Translations under genes and position numbers: made by a program | Notes under the pieces: generated by a model | The model's input: only the letters and a program-made list of their open reading frames with translations | Database searches by the model: none | Told to the model about the DNA's origin: nothing | Source of the DNA: Clostridia bacterium | GTDB lineage: Bacteria > Bacillota > Clostridia > Oscillospirales > CAG-272 | Direction: 5' to 3' | Length of the DNA stretch: 64,000 nt | Assembly (NCBI GenBank): GCA_900767415.1 | Contig: CAAFYZ010000042.1 | Location: forward strand, 1 to 64,000 | In this document: positions 27,738-37,177 of the stretch, in pieces | How the letters are laid out: each line of letters opens with the position of its first letter | How positions within the stretch are numbered: position 1 is the stretch's first letter

Positions 27738-30700
27738 ATGGCAGCAGAAAAAGGATTTTTCGATATTTTCCGACGCTACTCTCCCGAAGAGGAGAAACGC
27801 GCCGTCCTTTTGCGTGCCCGCTCTTTCCGCTATACATGGGAAAAAGAGACGGGGCGGGTAGAGGTGTTTCTCGACTTTGACCGTCATGTCGACGCGGAAC
27901 TTCTCTATGAGATCGCAGACGAATGTCTGGAACTCTATCGGGAGAATCCGATGGCAACCTCTTTTCGGATTTTCCCCCGCTTTCCCGCGGAAGAATTTTC
28001 GGCAGAACGCTTTCCCGAGATTACGACCGAGGCGGCTCTTTGCGGTGCCGTAACGCACGGATTTTTCAATCATGCGGTCTACGAAGACGACGGACGGGTG
28101 ATCCGCGTGACGCTTCCGTTTTTTGAAGACGGGGTAACCTTTGTAAAAAATGCGGACACGGAACGCCTGCTCTCGCGGATTCTCGAGAGCCGTTACGGGG
28201 TCGTGCGGGAGGTGAAGATCGAGGCGGATACCGCCTCTGCCGCCCATCTTGAAAGAAAAAGGGAAGAACGACGCGCCAAGGTCTTGTCCGATGCCGAGGC
28301 GCAGAACCGCGCCCGCGCCGTCACCGAGCGCGAGGAGCGTGCGCGTATGGCGCACGATGCGGCACTCGAAGAAGATCCGCATGCGGACTTTGCGAGAAGA
28401 GTCTCTTTGCGTGCGGCGGACGGAACGCAGACCGCCGCGCTGAGCGAAACCCGCTTTTCCATAGGGAAAACCACCTTCGAGTGCGAGGGGGCGGAGGTGC
28501 TGTTCGGCGACGATTTTGAAATCGTGGAGCCACAGCCGATTGCCGATGCCGAGACGATACATTCGAACGCGGTGTTCCTCGGAACCGTCTTTGAAGTGGC
28601 GGAAAAAGAGAACCGCGCCGGCGACCGCATTTCCTGTACGGTCGGTATCACCGACGGCTCAAGCAGTGTATATGTAAAGAAAAGTTGTCCGAAAGAGGAC
28701 GCCGGGTGGATCAAGGGGTTCAAGGCGGGCATGAACATCGCGGCATTCGGTCGCGTCATGCGGGATAAATTCGATAATGAGCCGTTCCTGTCTCCCCGCG
28801 GAATCAAGAAGATCAAAAAGGCGGAACGGGAAGACCGCGCGGAACAAAAGCGCGTGGAACTCCATCTGCACTCGAATATGTCGCAGATGGACGCCATCAT
28901 CCAGCCGGCGGAGATCGTCAATACGGCGATCCGCTGGGGACACCGTGCGATTGCGGTGACCGACCACGGCAACGTGCAGGCGTTCCCCGAGGTGATGCTG
29001 GCACTGGAAAAATCGAAAAACGAGACGTTGAAGATTCTTTACGGCATCGAATGTTATTTTGTCAACGACACGGCGCGCTGTGTCTTCGGGACGAAATATC
29101 CGACCTTTGATGACGAGATGATCGTCTTCGACATCGAGACGACGGGACTTTCTTTCCGCACCTGTAAGATCATCGAGATCGGTGCGGTCAGGGTCAAGGG
29201 CGGGAAGGTACTGGACGAAATGGATATTTTCGTCGATCCCGAGTGCCCGATCCCCGCGGAAATTACCAAACTGACATCCATTACCGACGAGATGGTGGCG
29301 GGTGCGCCGAAAGAGGCGGAAGCGGTGCGCGCCTTCCTCGACTTTGCGGGCGACCGACTTCTCATCGCGCACAACGCGAACTTCGACGTCGGCTTTATCC
29401 GCATGGCGGCGGAGCGGGCGGGACTGCCCTTTACGAACACCTATCTCGATACGGTGGGACTGTCGAAATACGTGAACCCCGAACTGAAAAATCATAAGCT
29501 CGATACGATCGCCGACTTTTATCACCTCGGCGACTTCCACCATCACAGAGCGTCGGACGACGCGAAGATGCTGGCGGAGATTTTTCACGAGATGGTGCGT
29601 CGGCTGTCGGACGAGGGGGTCGCGACCTTTGAGCGTATGCTCGACGCGATGAGTGAAAAAACCGACCCGCTGAAACTTCCGACCTATCACATGATTCTTT
29701 TTGCGAAGAATCTGCAGGGACTGAAAAACCTCTACAAACTGATCTCTTTCAGTTATCTCCAATATTACCGCCGTTTCCCCCGGATTCCGAAATCGGTGCT
29801 TGAACAGTATCGTGACGGCATCCTGATCGGCTCTGCGTGCGAGGCGGGTGAACTCTACCGCGCCGTTCTGGACGGGCGGAGCGAAGAGGATATCGAAGAG
29901 ATCGCGGCGTTTTACGATTATCTCGAGATTCAGCCGATCGGCAACAACCGCTTCCTGATTGCGGAAGGAAAGGTCGCGGACGAGGCGGCACTCGAAGACA
30001 TCAATCGCAAAATTTACACGCTCGGCAAAAAACTCGGAAAACCCGTCTGCGCTACCTGTGACGCGCACTTTCTGAACAAAGAGGACGAACTCTACCGCAA
30101 GATTCTGCTTGCGGGCATGAAGTTTTCGGACGCGGACAAGGACACGGGAATCTACCTTCGGACGACGGAGGAGATGCTCGCGGAATTTTCCTATCTCGGA
30201 GAAGAGGCGGCGCGGGAGGTCGTTATCGTAAACCCGAACCGCATCGCCGATCTGTGCGAGAAGATCCGCCCGATCCCGACGGGTCGTTACGAGCCGTCGC
30301 TCGACGGGGCGAACGAAGAACTCGCCGATTCCTGTTGGAAGCGGGCGCACGACTGGTACGGAGATCCGCTCCCCGAAGTGGTGGAAAAGCGACTGAAAAA
30401 AGAACTGGACTCCATCATCGGGCACGGCTTCGCGGTGCTTTACATGATTGCGGTCAAACTGGTTGCCTATTCCGAGAGTCTCGGTTATCAGGTCGGCTCG
30501 CGCGGCTCGGTCGGCTCGTCCTTCGTCGCGACGATGTCGGGAATCTCGGAGGTCAACCCTCTGCCGCCGCATTACCGTTGTCCGAAGTGCCGCCACAGCG
30601 AATTTTTCCTCGACGGCAGTGTCGGCTCGGGATTCGACCTCGACGACAAGGATTGCCCGGTGTGCGGCACGCCCATGATCATGGACGGACACGATATCCC

Positions 30701-32162
30701 GTTCGAGACTTTCCTCGGCTTCTACGGCGACAAGTCGCCCGACATCGACTTAAACTTCTCGGGCGACGTACAGGGAAAAGTACATAAGTACACCGAAGAT
30801 CTTTTCGGGCACGGGCAGGTGTTCCGCGCCGGGACGATCGGCACTCTGGCAGACAAGACTGCGTGGGGGTACGTCAACAAATATCTCGAAGAACGGAAAA
30901 TCCGTCTGCCGAAGGCGGAGATCTCCGCCATGGTGACAAAACTCGTCGGTATCAAGCGCACGACGGGACAGCACCCCGGCGGTATCATCGTCGTGCCGAA
31001 GGAGTACGAGATTTACGATTTCTCCCCGGTTCAGCACCCCGCCGACGACCCGAAGTCGGATATCATCACGACGCACTTCCAGTTCTCCTATCTGCACGAT
31101 ACGATTCTGAAACTCGACGAACTCGGACACGATATGCCGACCAAATACAAGATGCTCGAAAAATACACGAACACGAGCGTTCTCGACGTGAAGATGAACG
31201 ACAAGAGCATTTACGAGCTGTTTTACAGCACGAAGCCCCTCGGCATTAAGCCCGAGGACATCGGCGGGTGTCAGCTCGGCACGTACGGGATTCCCGAGAT
31301 GGGCACCCGCTTCATTCAGCAGGTACTGCTGGACGCGAAGCCGCGCACCTTCGCCGACCTTCTTCAGATCTCCGGTCTGACGCACGGGACGGACGTGTGG
31401 CTCGGCAACGCGCAGGACCTCATCAAGGCGGGCGTCTGCACGATTTCCGAGGTGGTCGGAACAAGAGACGGCATCATGCTGTATCTTCTCCGCCACGGCG
31501 TGGAGGACGCGATCTCCTTCAAAATCATGGAGGACGTCCGAAAGGGCAGAGGACTGAAGCCGGAGTACGAGCAGACCATGCGGGAGCACGGCGTCCCCGA
31601 CTGGTATATCGGCTCCTGCAAAAAGATCAAATATATGTTCCCGAAGGCGCACGCCGCGGCGTATGTCATGTCCGCGATTCGTCTTTGCTGGTATAAAATT
31701 TACTATCCGATGGAGTTTTACGCCGCCTTTCTGACGGTGGCACCGGCAGGGTTCGACGCCGAGGTGGTCGGCGGCGGTTACCGCCGTGTGTGCGAGGTGA
31801 TTGACGAGCTGGAAGCCAAGGGCAACGAGGCGACGCAGAAAGAGAGTGAAGAACTCTCCACCCTCTACCTTGTGCGCGAGGCACTTGCGCGCGGCGTCAT
31901 CTTTCTGAACGTCGATCTGAAAAAATCGGACGCGTCTGCCTTCCTTCCCGAAAACGGGAAGATCCGTATGCCCTTCAATTCTCTGGTGGGGCTCGGAGAT
32001 ACGGCGGCCGAGAAGATCATCGAGGCGCGGGATAAATACGACATTTATTCCGTCGAAGAGTTGAGAGAGAAGACCGGGATTTCCAAGACGGTCATTGAGA
32101 TCCTGCGACGCAATCACGTGCTTGACGAACTCTCGGAAACCAACCAATTCTCCATGTTTTGA
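27738..32162 (+). CDS. polC: DNA polymerase III alpha subunit, Gram-positive PolC type
   Basis: PolC is the replicative polymerase with built-in proofreading. The 1,474 residues run in the PolC order: an N-terminal region (1-270), an OB-fold (about 280-370), then a PHP domain starting VELHLHSNMSQMDAI (373 on). A DEDD exonuclease is inserted in the PHP domain, with FDIETTGL (Asp465, Glu467). The polymerase core has a zinc finger (Cys948, Cys951 and a second CPVC) and the catalytic PDIDLNFSGD (Asp1002, Asp1004). The start at 27738 (MAAEKGFFDIF) has an AAAGG site. It closes the long + strand run. Confidence 0.97.
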   Translation: MAAEKGFFDIFRRYSPEEEKRAVLLRARSFRYTWEKETGRVEVFLDFDRHVDAELLYEIADECLELYRENPMATSFRIFPRFPAEEFSAERFPEITTEAALCGAVTHGFFNHAVYEDDGRVIRVTLPFFEDGVTFVKNADTERLLSRILESRYGVVREVKIEADTASAAHLERKREERRAKVLSDAEAQNRARAVTEREERARMAHDAALEEDPHADFARRVSLRAADGTQTAALSETRFSIGKTTFECEGAEVLFGDDFEIVEPQPIADAETIHSNAVFLGTVFEVAEKENRAGDRISCTVGITDGSSSVYVKKSCPKEDAGWIKGFKAGMNIAAFGRVMRDKFDNEPFLSPRGIKKIKKAEREDRAEQKRVELHLHSNMSQMDAIIQPAEIVNTAIRWGHRAIAVTDHGNVQAFPEVMLALEKSKNETLKILYGIECYFVNDTARCVFGTKYPTFDDEMIVFDIETTGLSFRTCKIIEIGAVRVKGGKVLDEMDIFVDPECPIPAEITKLTSITDEMVAGAPKEAEAVRAFLDFAGDRLLIAHNANFDVGFIRMAAERAGLPFTNTYLDTVGLSKYVNPELKNHKLDTIADFYHLGDFHHHRASDDAKMLAEIFHEMVRRLSDEGVATFERMLDAMSEKTDPLKLPTYHMILFAKNLQGLKNLYKLISFSYLQYYRRFPRIPKSVLEQYRDGILIGSACEAGELYRAVLDGRSEEDIEEIAAFYDYLEIQPIGNNRFLIAEGKVADEAALEDINRKIYTLGKKLGKPVCATCDAHFLNKEDELYRKILLAGMKFSDADKDTGIYLRTTEEMLAEFSYLGEEAAREVVIVNPNRIADLCEKIRPIPTGRYEPSLDGANEELADSCWKRAHDWYGDPLPEVVEKRLKKELDSIIGHGFAVLYMIAVKLVAYSESLGYQVGSRGSVGSSFVATMSGISEVNPLPPHYRCPKCRHSEFFLDGSVGSGFDLDDKDCPVCGTPMIMDGHDIPFETFLGFYGDKSPDIDLNFSGDVQGKVHKYTEDLFGHGQVFRAGTIGTLADKTAWGYVNKYLEERKIRLPKAEISAMVTKLVGIKRTTGQHPGGIIVVPKEYEIYDFSPVQHPADDPKSDIITTHFQFSYLHDTILKLDELGHDMPTKYKMLEKYTNTSVLDVKMNDKSIYELFYSTKPLGIKPEDIGGCQLGTYGIPEMGTRFIQQVLLDAKPRTFADLLQISGLTHGTDVWLGNAQDLIKAGVCTISEVVGTRDGIMLYLLRHGVEDAISFKIMEDVRKGRGLKPEYEQTMREHGVPDWYIGSCKKIKYMFPKAHAAAYVMSAIRLCWYKIYYPMEFYAAFLTVAPAGFDAEVVGGGYRRVCEVIDELEAKGNEATQKESEELSTLYLVREALARGVIFLNVDLKKSDASAFLPENGKIRMPFNSLVGLGDTAAEKIIEARDKYDIYSVEELREKTGISKTVIEILRRNHVLDELSETNQFSMF

Positions 32163-32176
32163 CAATCTTTATTTAC

Positions 32177-32215
32177 AAAAACGAGGCAATCGGACATTCC
32201 GATGCCTCGTTTTTT
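32177..32215. terminator. polC terminator
   Basis: AAAACGAGGCA and TCGGA pair with TCCGA and TGCCTCGTTTT around a CAT loop, with one bulged A, ending in TTTTTT. The A-tract on the left makes it usable from the minus strand for the gene ending at 32259. Confidence 0.9.
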
Positions 32216-32258
32216 GAAAAAAATCATAAAATTTCATTCGTCTTTTATCTTATGTATC

Positions 32259-32720
32259 TTATCGGATAAACAGAAGAAAGAGCAACATCAGAGCACATTC
32301 TTTGTCTCCCGATTTTGAAAAAAACAGAAGTGCGGCAAGGGCGAGGATCAGAAGGTCTTCGCTCTCAAACCCGATGCCGGACCCTTCGCTCTTTCTCCCC
32401 GCGAGCCGTGCGGTGAGTGCACGGAAAATCCCGCCGATCCCGTCGGCATTCCGCGGGACACCGAGGGGAAAAAGTCCGAAGAGCGCGTCGAAAATGCCGC
32501 CGCTTTTCTTCTGCGGGGGCGGAAGTTCCCACGGATTTTTCTTCGGTGGGCAGTCGGTCGGGACGGACGGCGTCCCGACGGGACGCTCGCTCTCCTCCGA
32601 CGGCGGAGGTGGCGGCGGTGCCTGCTCGGCGGCGGGGAGATCCCGCAGTGCCGTCCCGCCGTAATTTTTCGGAATCCCCGTTTCCGGATCTTTTTCGGGA
32701 TAATAGTTGCGTGCGTACAT
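32259..32720 (-). CDS. Hypothetical protein with Pro-rich linker and hydrophobic C-terminus
   Basis: I do not recognise a function. The 153 residues begin MYARNYYPEKDPETGIPKNY, then a proline/glutamate-rich disordered stretch (about 30-75, including seven prolines in a row), a glycine/phenylalanine patch (GGIFDALFGLFPLGV), and a C-terminal hydrophobic hairpin (DLLILALAALLFF, then LMLLFLLFIR). Proteins with this kind of Leu-rich tail are common unknowns in Clostridia. It is the last of three small genes read from 33330 downward, with a good RBS (AGGAGGGCAAA), and ends at a terminator shared with polC. Confidence 0.7.
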   Translation of the reverse strand: MYARNYYPEKDPETGIPKNYGGTALRDLPAAEQAPPPPPPSEESERPVGTPSVPTDCPPKKNPWELPPPQKKSGGIFDALFGLFPLGVPRNADGIGGIFRALTARLAGRKSEGSGIGFESEDLLILALAALLFFSKSGDKECALMLLFLLFIR

Positions 32721-32729
32721 TTTGCCCTC

Positions 32730-33101
32730 CTATCTCGTGCTTTTGAACACGTCGATAAGATCGGCGATCTGCTGCATGGAGTCAACTGCCCGTCGCCGCT
32801 CTTCGGAGAGATAGGGTTTGAGTGCCGAAAAAAGGCGGGCGCGGCTCTCTCGGTGTGCTTTTGCCCCGGCGGCGAAGACCGCGGTGCTCTCCGACGCTCC
32901 GTCGTCGCCTTTTTCCGCGCTGTCGTCCGCACTTTCCGCCGCGTGCTCGGCGGGCGGCGTGTCGGGGGTCTGCGGGGCGGCTGTCGTCGTGTCCGACACG
33001 TCGTTTTTTCGATTCGCCATCTCCCGGATCTCTTCGATCAGTTTCGGATTCGAGAGGATCAGATTTACGATTCCTGAAAGGTCGGGCGTCTCGTTTGCCA
33101 T
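32730..33101 (-). CDS. Hypothetical 123-residue protein
   Basis: The function is unknown. There is a short helical N-terminus (LSGIVNLILSNPKLIEEIRE), an acidic, Ala/Thr/Pro-rich low-complexity middle (about 33-80), and a helical C-terminus (LFSALKPYLSEERRRAVDSM, then ADLIDVF). The C-terminal pattern (ALKPYL, SEERR, M..IADLID) is like that of small conserved clostridial proteins of unknown role found next to genes like its neighbours. Its ATG comes one base after the upstream TAA and has no SD of its own, so translation is likely coupled. Confidence 0.7.
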   Translation of the reverse strand: MANETPDLSGIVNLILSNPKLIEEIREMANRKNDVSDTTTAAPQTPDTPPAEHAAESADDSAEKGDDGASESTAVFAAGAKAHRESRARLFSALKPYLSEERRRAVDSMQQIADLIDVFKSTR

Positions 33102-33102
33102 C

Positions 33103-33330
33103 TTATTTCATGTACTTTTTCTTGTAGTCGTTGACGACACGGATCGCGTCCGACATCCGCATTCTGTCGGGGTCGCCGATCACACCGCGCAGACGTTCGA
33201 GTTCTTCGTGCGTCGGGGGCGTTTTCGGAATGTTGATTCCGTGTTCTTTTCCCATCTTCACGATCTCCTCCCACAGGGCGGCGTCCGGCAGGGCGGAGAG
33301 CGCGGCAAGTTTCTGTTTGTCAAATTTCAT
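33103..33330 (-). CDS. Hypothetical 75-residue protein
   Basis: This is a small charged, mostly helical protein (KLAALSALPDAALWEEIVKM, then THEELERLRGVIGDPDRMRM). No domain is recognised. It starts the three-gene minus-strand set and has an RBS (GGAAAGGAAGACC). It diverges from the phosphodiesterase gene at 33432 across about 100 bases in which I cannot see a clear promoter. Confidence 0.7.
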   Translation of the reverse strand: MKFDKQKLAALSALPDAALWEEIVKMGKEHGINIPKTPPTHEELERLRGVIGDPDRMRMSDAIRVVNDYKKKYMK

Positions 33331-33431
33331 CTTACGGTCTTCCTTTCCGATTCGTTTCTACCGTTATCCTATGCGGCAGAGCGGAGAAGGGTGTATCCCG
33401 ATCGGAAGATCATGCGAAAGGAAAGAAAAAA

Positions 33432-33911
33432 ATGAAATGCCTTGTATTTTCGGATTCTCATCGGCGCGGCGCGTCGGAAATGGAGCGTGTGCTCGACGCG
33501 CACAAAGATGCCGAGGTCGTCTTTTTCCTCGGAGACGGACTCTCCGATCTTTCGGACGTGCGCGACGGCGGGCGTACTTTTTTTACGGTGGCAGGCAACT
33601 GCGACTTTTTTACGGACGGCACGCCCGAGGTCGGAGAAGTCACCCTTCTCGGGCATAAGATCGTCTATACCCACGGACACCGCTACGGTGCGAAGTACGG
33701 GGAAGAGGGGCTTCTCTCCCTCGCACTCTCCCGCGGGGCACAGGTTCTGCTTTACGGGCATACGCACCGACAGAGCGAACGGTACGAGAGCGTCGGCGAA
33801 GGGCGCACGGCACTTTTCAACCCCGGGAGCATAGCGGACGGGGACTTCGGTATTCTGACACTGACCGAGCGGGATGTTCTTTTTTCCTGCGGGCATCTCC
33901 GCAAAGAGTGA
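33432..33911 (+). CDS. YfcE/MJ0936-family metallophosphoesterase
   Basis: This is a small calcineurin-like phosphodiesterase (159 residues). All metal-binding blocks are visible in order: VFSDSHRRG, FFLGDGLSD, VAGNCDF, YTHGHRYG, LLYGHTHRQ. Members hydrolyse phosphodiesters or, in some cases, nucleotide second messengers; the natural substrate is unknown. The RBS is AAAGGAAAG. It ends three bases from the glmS stop on the opposite strand, a tight convergent arrangement with no visible terminator between. Confidence 0.92.
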   Translation: MKCLVFSDSHRRGASEMERVLDAHKDAEVVFFLGDGLSDLSDVRDGGRTFFTVAGNCDFFTDGTPEVGEVTLLGHKIVYTHGHRYGAKYGEEGLLSLALSRGAQVLLYGHTHRQSERYESVGEGRTALFNPGSIADGDFGILTLTERDVLFSCGHLRKE

Positions 33912-33914
33912 TTT

Positions 33915-35729
33915 TTATTCTACCGTTACCGATTTCGCGAGGTTGCGCGGTTGGTCGATGTCGCAGCCGCGCAGAGCGGCGGTATGGTAGGCGAGCAGTT
34001 GCATGAGCGTTGCCTCCGCGATGGGGAGGAAGAGCCCTTCTTCGTCCGGCAGGTCGATCAGAATGTCGGCGACGCTCGCGACCGCATCGCTCGACGGGCA
34101 GACCGCGATGGTCTTCGCACCGCGTGCGGAGACTTCTTTGAGATTGGCGAGCATCTTCTCCCGCATGGCACGCTCGCCGAACAGGGCGATGACGGGTGTC
34201 TTCTCGGTAATGAGAGAGATGGTGCCGTGTTTCAACTCACCCGCGGGATAACTCTCCGAATGGATATAGGTGATTTCTTTCAGTTTCAGAGATGCCTCGA
34301 GAGCGGCGGCGTAATCGAATCCGCGACCGAGGAAGAAGAGGTCCTGCGCGTCGCGGATCTCGGCGGCGACCTCGGAGAGCGTCTCTTCACTCTCAATGGC
34401 TTTTCCGATAAGGTCGGGCACTTTTTTGAATTCCTTCATGAGCGATTTCGTCTCTTCGTCGGAGAGTTTTCCGACGGCTCTCGCAAAGAAAAGAGCGAAG
34501 AGCGCGAGAAGAGAACATTGCGCGGTGTACGCTTTTGTTGACGCGACGGCAATTTCCACCCCGGCATACGTATAAAAAACGCTGTCGACTTCTGTGGCGA
34601 CGGTGGAGCCGACGACGTTCACGATACCGACGGTAAAAGCCCCTTTTTCTTTCGCCATGCGAAGAGATGAGATGGTGTCGGCAGTCTCTCCCGACTGGGA
34701 GATGAAAAGGCAGAGATCCCCCTCTTCAAGGATCGGGTCGGCATAACGGAACTCCGAGGCGACCACACACTCACAGCGCACGCGCGCGAGTTTTTCGATC
34801 AGATATTTTGCATACAGTCCCGCATGATAGGCGGTGCCGCACCCGACAAGGGTGATGTGCCGGACCTTCAAAAGGCGTTCGCGGTCGAGCCCGAAGGCAG
34901 GGAAGCCGTGCGCATCGAGATAGAGGGAGGTCAGGTGGGCGACGATGCTTTTTTCCTCCGCGATCTCCTTGCGCATAAAGTGTGCATAGCCGCCCCGCTC
35001 CGCACTTTCGGCGTCGAAGGCGGCGATCTGGAGATTGCGCCGCACCTCCTTGCCGCGTCGGTCGTAAACGGTCGTTTTCTCCCGCGTGACAACGGCGATC
35101 TCTCCTTCCGCAAGCCGAAAATAACGGTTGGTATAGGAGAGAAAAGCGGGAATATCCGAGGAGATAAACGTCTCGTCTTTTCCGATGCCGACAAGAAGGG
35201 GACTCTCGCGGCGGAGCGCATAGATCGTGTCGGGCACGTCGGCGAACATGACGCAGAGGGCGAACGACCCCTTGAGTTTATCCGCCACCTCCCGCAGAGC
35301 GGCGACGGGATCGCCGAGTTTTCCGTAAAAATAATCGATGAACAGTGCCGCCACTTCCGAGTCCGTCTCGGAGACGAAGGTATAGCCGAAAGCGGTGAGT
35401 TTCTGCTTCAGAATCAGATAGTTTTCGATAATGCCGTTGTGCACGATCTGCACGCGGGCGTTGCCGTGGGGGTGACTGTTCGTATCGCTGACACCGCCGT
35501 GCGTCGCCCAGCGGGTGTGTCCGATCCCCGTATGCGAGGCGGGAAGAGGAGAGAGGGCGAGACGCTCTCTCAGCACCCCGATTTTTCCCGCCGCTTTTTC
35601 CGTTTTCAGCCCCTTGGCATAAACGCAGATCCCCGCGCTGTCATAGCCGCGGTAGGAGAGTTTTTCCAGCGCCGCGAGGGCGACCTCCGACGCGTTTTTA
35701 TAGCCGGTATAGCCGATGATACCACACAT
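33915..35729 (-). CDS. glmS: Glutamine-fructose-6-phosphate aminotransferase (isomerizing)
   Basis: GlmS makes glucosamine 6-phosphate, the entry to peptidoglycan and other amino-sugar polymers. The 604 residues begin MCGIIGYTGY, with Cys2 becoming the N-terminal nucleophile of the glutaminase domain. They continue with HTRWATHGG, then two SIS sugar-isomerase domains (VGCGTAYHAGLYAKYLIEKL, SQSGETADTI, LGRGFDYAAALEASLKLKEI) and end LAKSVTVE. The start at 35729 fixes Cys2; upstream in-frame codons run into a strong hairpin. It is the last gene of the operon with glmM and a GlmU-like gene, so three steps of UDP-GlcNAc synthesis are together. Confidence 0.97.
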   Translation of the reverse strand: MCGIIGYTGYKNASEVALAALEKLSYRGYDSAGICVYAKGLKTEKAAGKIGVLRERLALSPLPASHTGIGHTRWATHGGVSDTNSHPHGNARVQIVHNGIIENYLILKQKLTAFGYTFVSETDSEVAALFIDYFYGKLGDPVAALREVADKLKGSFALCVMFADVPDTIYALRRESPLLVGIGKDETFISSDIPAFLSYTNRYFRLAEGEIAVVTREKTTVYDRRGKEVRRNLQIAAFDAESAERGGYAHFMRKEIAEEKSIVAHLTSLYLDAHGFPAFGLDRERLLKVRHITLVGCGTAYHAGLYAKYLIEKLARVRCECVVASEFRYADPILEEGDLCLFISQSGETADTISSLRMAKEKGAFTVGIVNVVGSTVATEVDSVFYTYAGVEIAVASTKAYTAQCSLLALFALFFARAVGKLSDEETKSLMKEFKKVPDLIGKAIESEETLSEVAAEIRDAQDLFFLGRGFDYAAALEASLKLKEITYIHSESYPAGELKHGTISLITEKTPVIALFGERAMREKMLANLKEVSARGAKTIAVCPSSDAVASVADILIDLPDEEGLFLPIAEATLMQLLAYHTAALRGCDIDQPRNLAKSVTVE

Positions 35730-35743
35730 AGAGTTATCTCTTT

Positions 35744-35784
35744 GGCACTCAGACACCGATGATATTCATCGGTGTCTGAGTGCC
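35744..35784 (-). promoter_or_regulatory. Perfect 19-bp hairpin in the glmM-glmS gap
   Basis: GGCACTCAGACACCGATGA (35744-35762) is perfectly self-complementary to 35766-35784 across a 3-base loop. It ends 14 bases before the glmS ATG, right at the weak RBS (AAAGAGAT). There is no T-run on the minus strand, so it does not look like a terminator. The 92-base gap is too short for a glmS ribozyme. Confidence 0.85.
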
Positions 35785-35821
35785 TTTGCCTTTCCGTATT
35801 GTTTTCTCTTTTCGGGAGGGT

Positions 35822-37177
35822 TCAGTAGCTTTTGAGTTTTTCCGCGATCTTTTCCGCCGTATCTTCGGCAAGAGAGCGCGTCAGCGCGGGGTCTTCGCTC
35901 TCCACCATGATCCGCACGAGAGGTTCCGTGCCCGAGGGGCGGACGACGAGACGCCCGCTCTCTCCGAGCCGCTCTTCCGCCGCCGCGATGATTTCTTTGA
36001 TGTCGTCATCGGTGAAGAAGGCGATCTTTTCACTTTGCGTCGCGGGGATGTTCACCGTATGTTGCGGGTATTTTTTCATGATTTTGCAAAGTTCACTTAA
36101 CTTTTTGCCCTGTTCTTTCATGCAGGAGAGCAACTGGATCGCGGTCAGCTGACCGTCTCCCGTCGTGGCAAATTCACGAAAAATTACGTGTCCCGACTGC
36201 TCTCCGCCGAAGACGAACCCCTCTTGGTTCAGCATTTCGAGAACATAGCGGTCGCCGACCTTCGCGGCGATGTAGCGGATGCCGTTTTCTTCGCAGAACT
36301 TCGAGAAACCGAAGTTCGTCATCACGGTGCCGACGACGGTGTTTTTCGCGAGGCGACCCGTGTCTTTCAGATGCTTTGCGAGGATTGCCATGATATAGTC
36401 GCCGTCCGCCGCCGTCCCGTTTTCGTCCACGGCGAGGAAACGGTCGGCGTCCCCGTCGAAGGCAAGCCCGATGTCGGCAGAGTGTTCGACGACGGCACGC
36501 TGCAAAGAGTCGAGATGCGTCGAGCCGCAGCCGTCGTTGATGTTTATCCCGCTCGGCGTGTCGGCGAGCATGATGCACTCCGCTCCCATGGAAGAAAAGA
36601 GATTCTTCGCCGTGGCACAGGCAGAGCCGTTGGCACAGTCGATGACGAGTTTCATGCCGTCGAAAGTCTCGGCGGTCGTGTGCATGAGGTGTATCGTGTA
36701 GTCGTGGAGGGCATAGGGCGTGTCGGTGCGCCTCCCGATGGCGAAGTCCGCCGCGGGTTTGCAGGGCGGGGTATTGTCGAGAACGATGGATTCGATCTGT
36801 TCTTCAAGCTCGTCGGAGAGTTTGAACCCTTCTTCACCGAAGATTTTGATCCCGTTGTAGGGATAGGGGTTGTGCGAGGCGGAGATCATGACGCCCGCCT
36901 TCGCCTTGTACTTTTTGACGAGGTAGGCGACCGCCGGGGTCGGTACGACGCCGAGCGTCATGACATCGCTCCCGACCGAGCAGAGCCCTGCGCTGATGGC
37001 AGAGGCGAGCATCTCGGAAGATATGCGGGTGTCCATGCCGATCAGCACTTTCGGACGGTATTTGTGATTGGAGGAGAGGACGGTGCCGAGTGCTCTGCCG
37101 ATCTGCATGGCGCGCTCGCAACTCAGATACTCGTTCGCGATTCCGCGGACGCCGTCGGTTCCGAAAAGTCTTCTCAT
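35822..37177 (-). CDS. glmM: Phosphoglucosamine mutase
   Basis: GlmM turns glucosamine 6-phosphate into glucosamine 1-phosphate. The 451 residues start RRLFGTDGVRGIANEY and carry the active-site phosphoserine in ISASHNPYPYNGIK (Ser101). The metal loop is GLAFDGDADRFLAVDE, with GGEQSGHVIF and the C-terminal phosphate-binding RPSGTEPLVRIMVE. Its ATG overlaps the stop of the upstream GlmU-like gene by four bases, so the two are coupled. Confidence 0.97.
   Translation of the reverse strand: MRRLFGTDGVRGIANEYLSCERAMQIGRALGTVLSSNHKYRPKVLIGMDTRISSEMLASAISAGLCSVGSDVMTLGVVPTPAVAYLVKKYKAKAGVMISASHNPYPYNGIKIFGEEGFKLSDELEEQIESIVLDNTPPCKPAADFAIGRRTDTPYALHDYTIHLMHTTAETFDGMKLVIDCANGSACATAKNLFSSMGAECIMLADTPSGININDGCGSTHLDSLQRAVVEHSADIGLAFDGDADRFLAVDENGTAADGDYIMAILAKHLKDTGRLAKNTVVGTVMTNFGFSKFCEENGIRYIAAKVGDRYVLEMLNQEGFVFGGEQSGHVIFREFATTGDGQLTAIQLLSCMKEQGKKLSELCKIMKKYPQHTVNIPATQSEKIAFFTDDDIKEIIAAAEERLGESGRLVVRPSGTEPLVRIMVESEDPALTRSLAEDTAEKIAEKLKSY

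Noticed and set aside
35730..35821. glmS ribozyme
   Set aside because: The glmM-glmS gap is only 92 bases and is mostly a simple hairpin; the conserved ribozyme core cannot fit.
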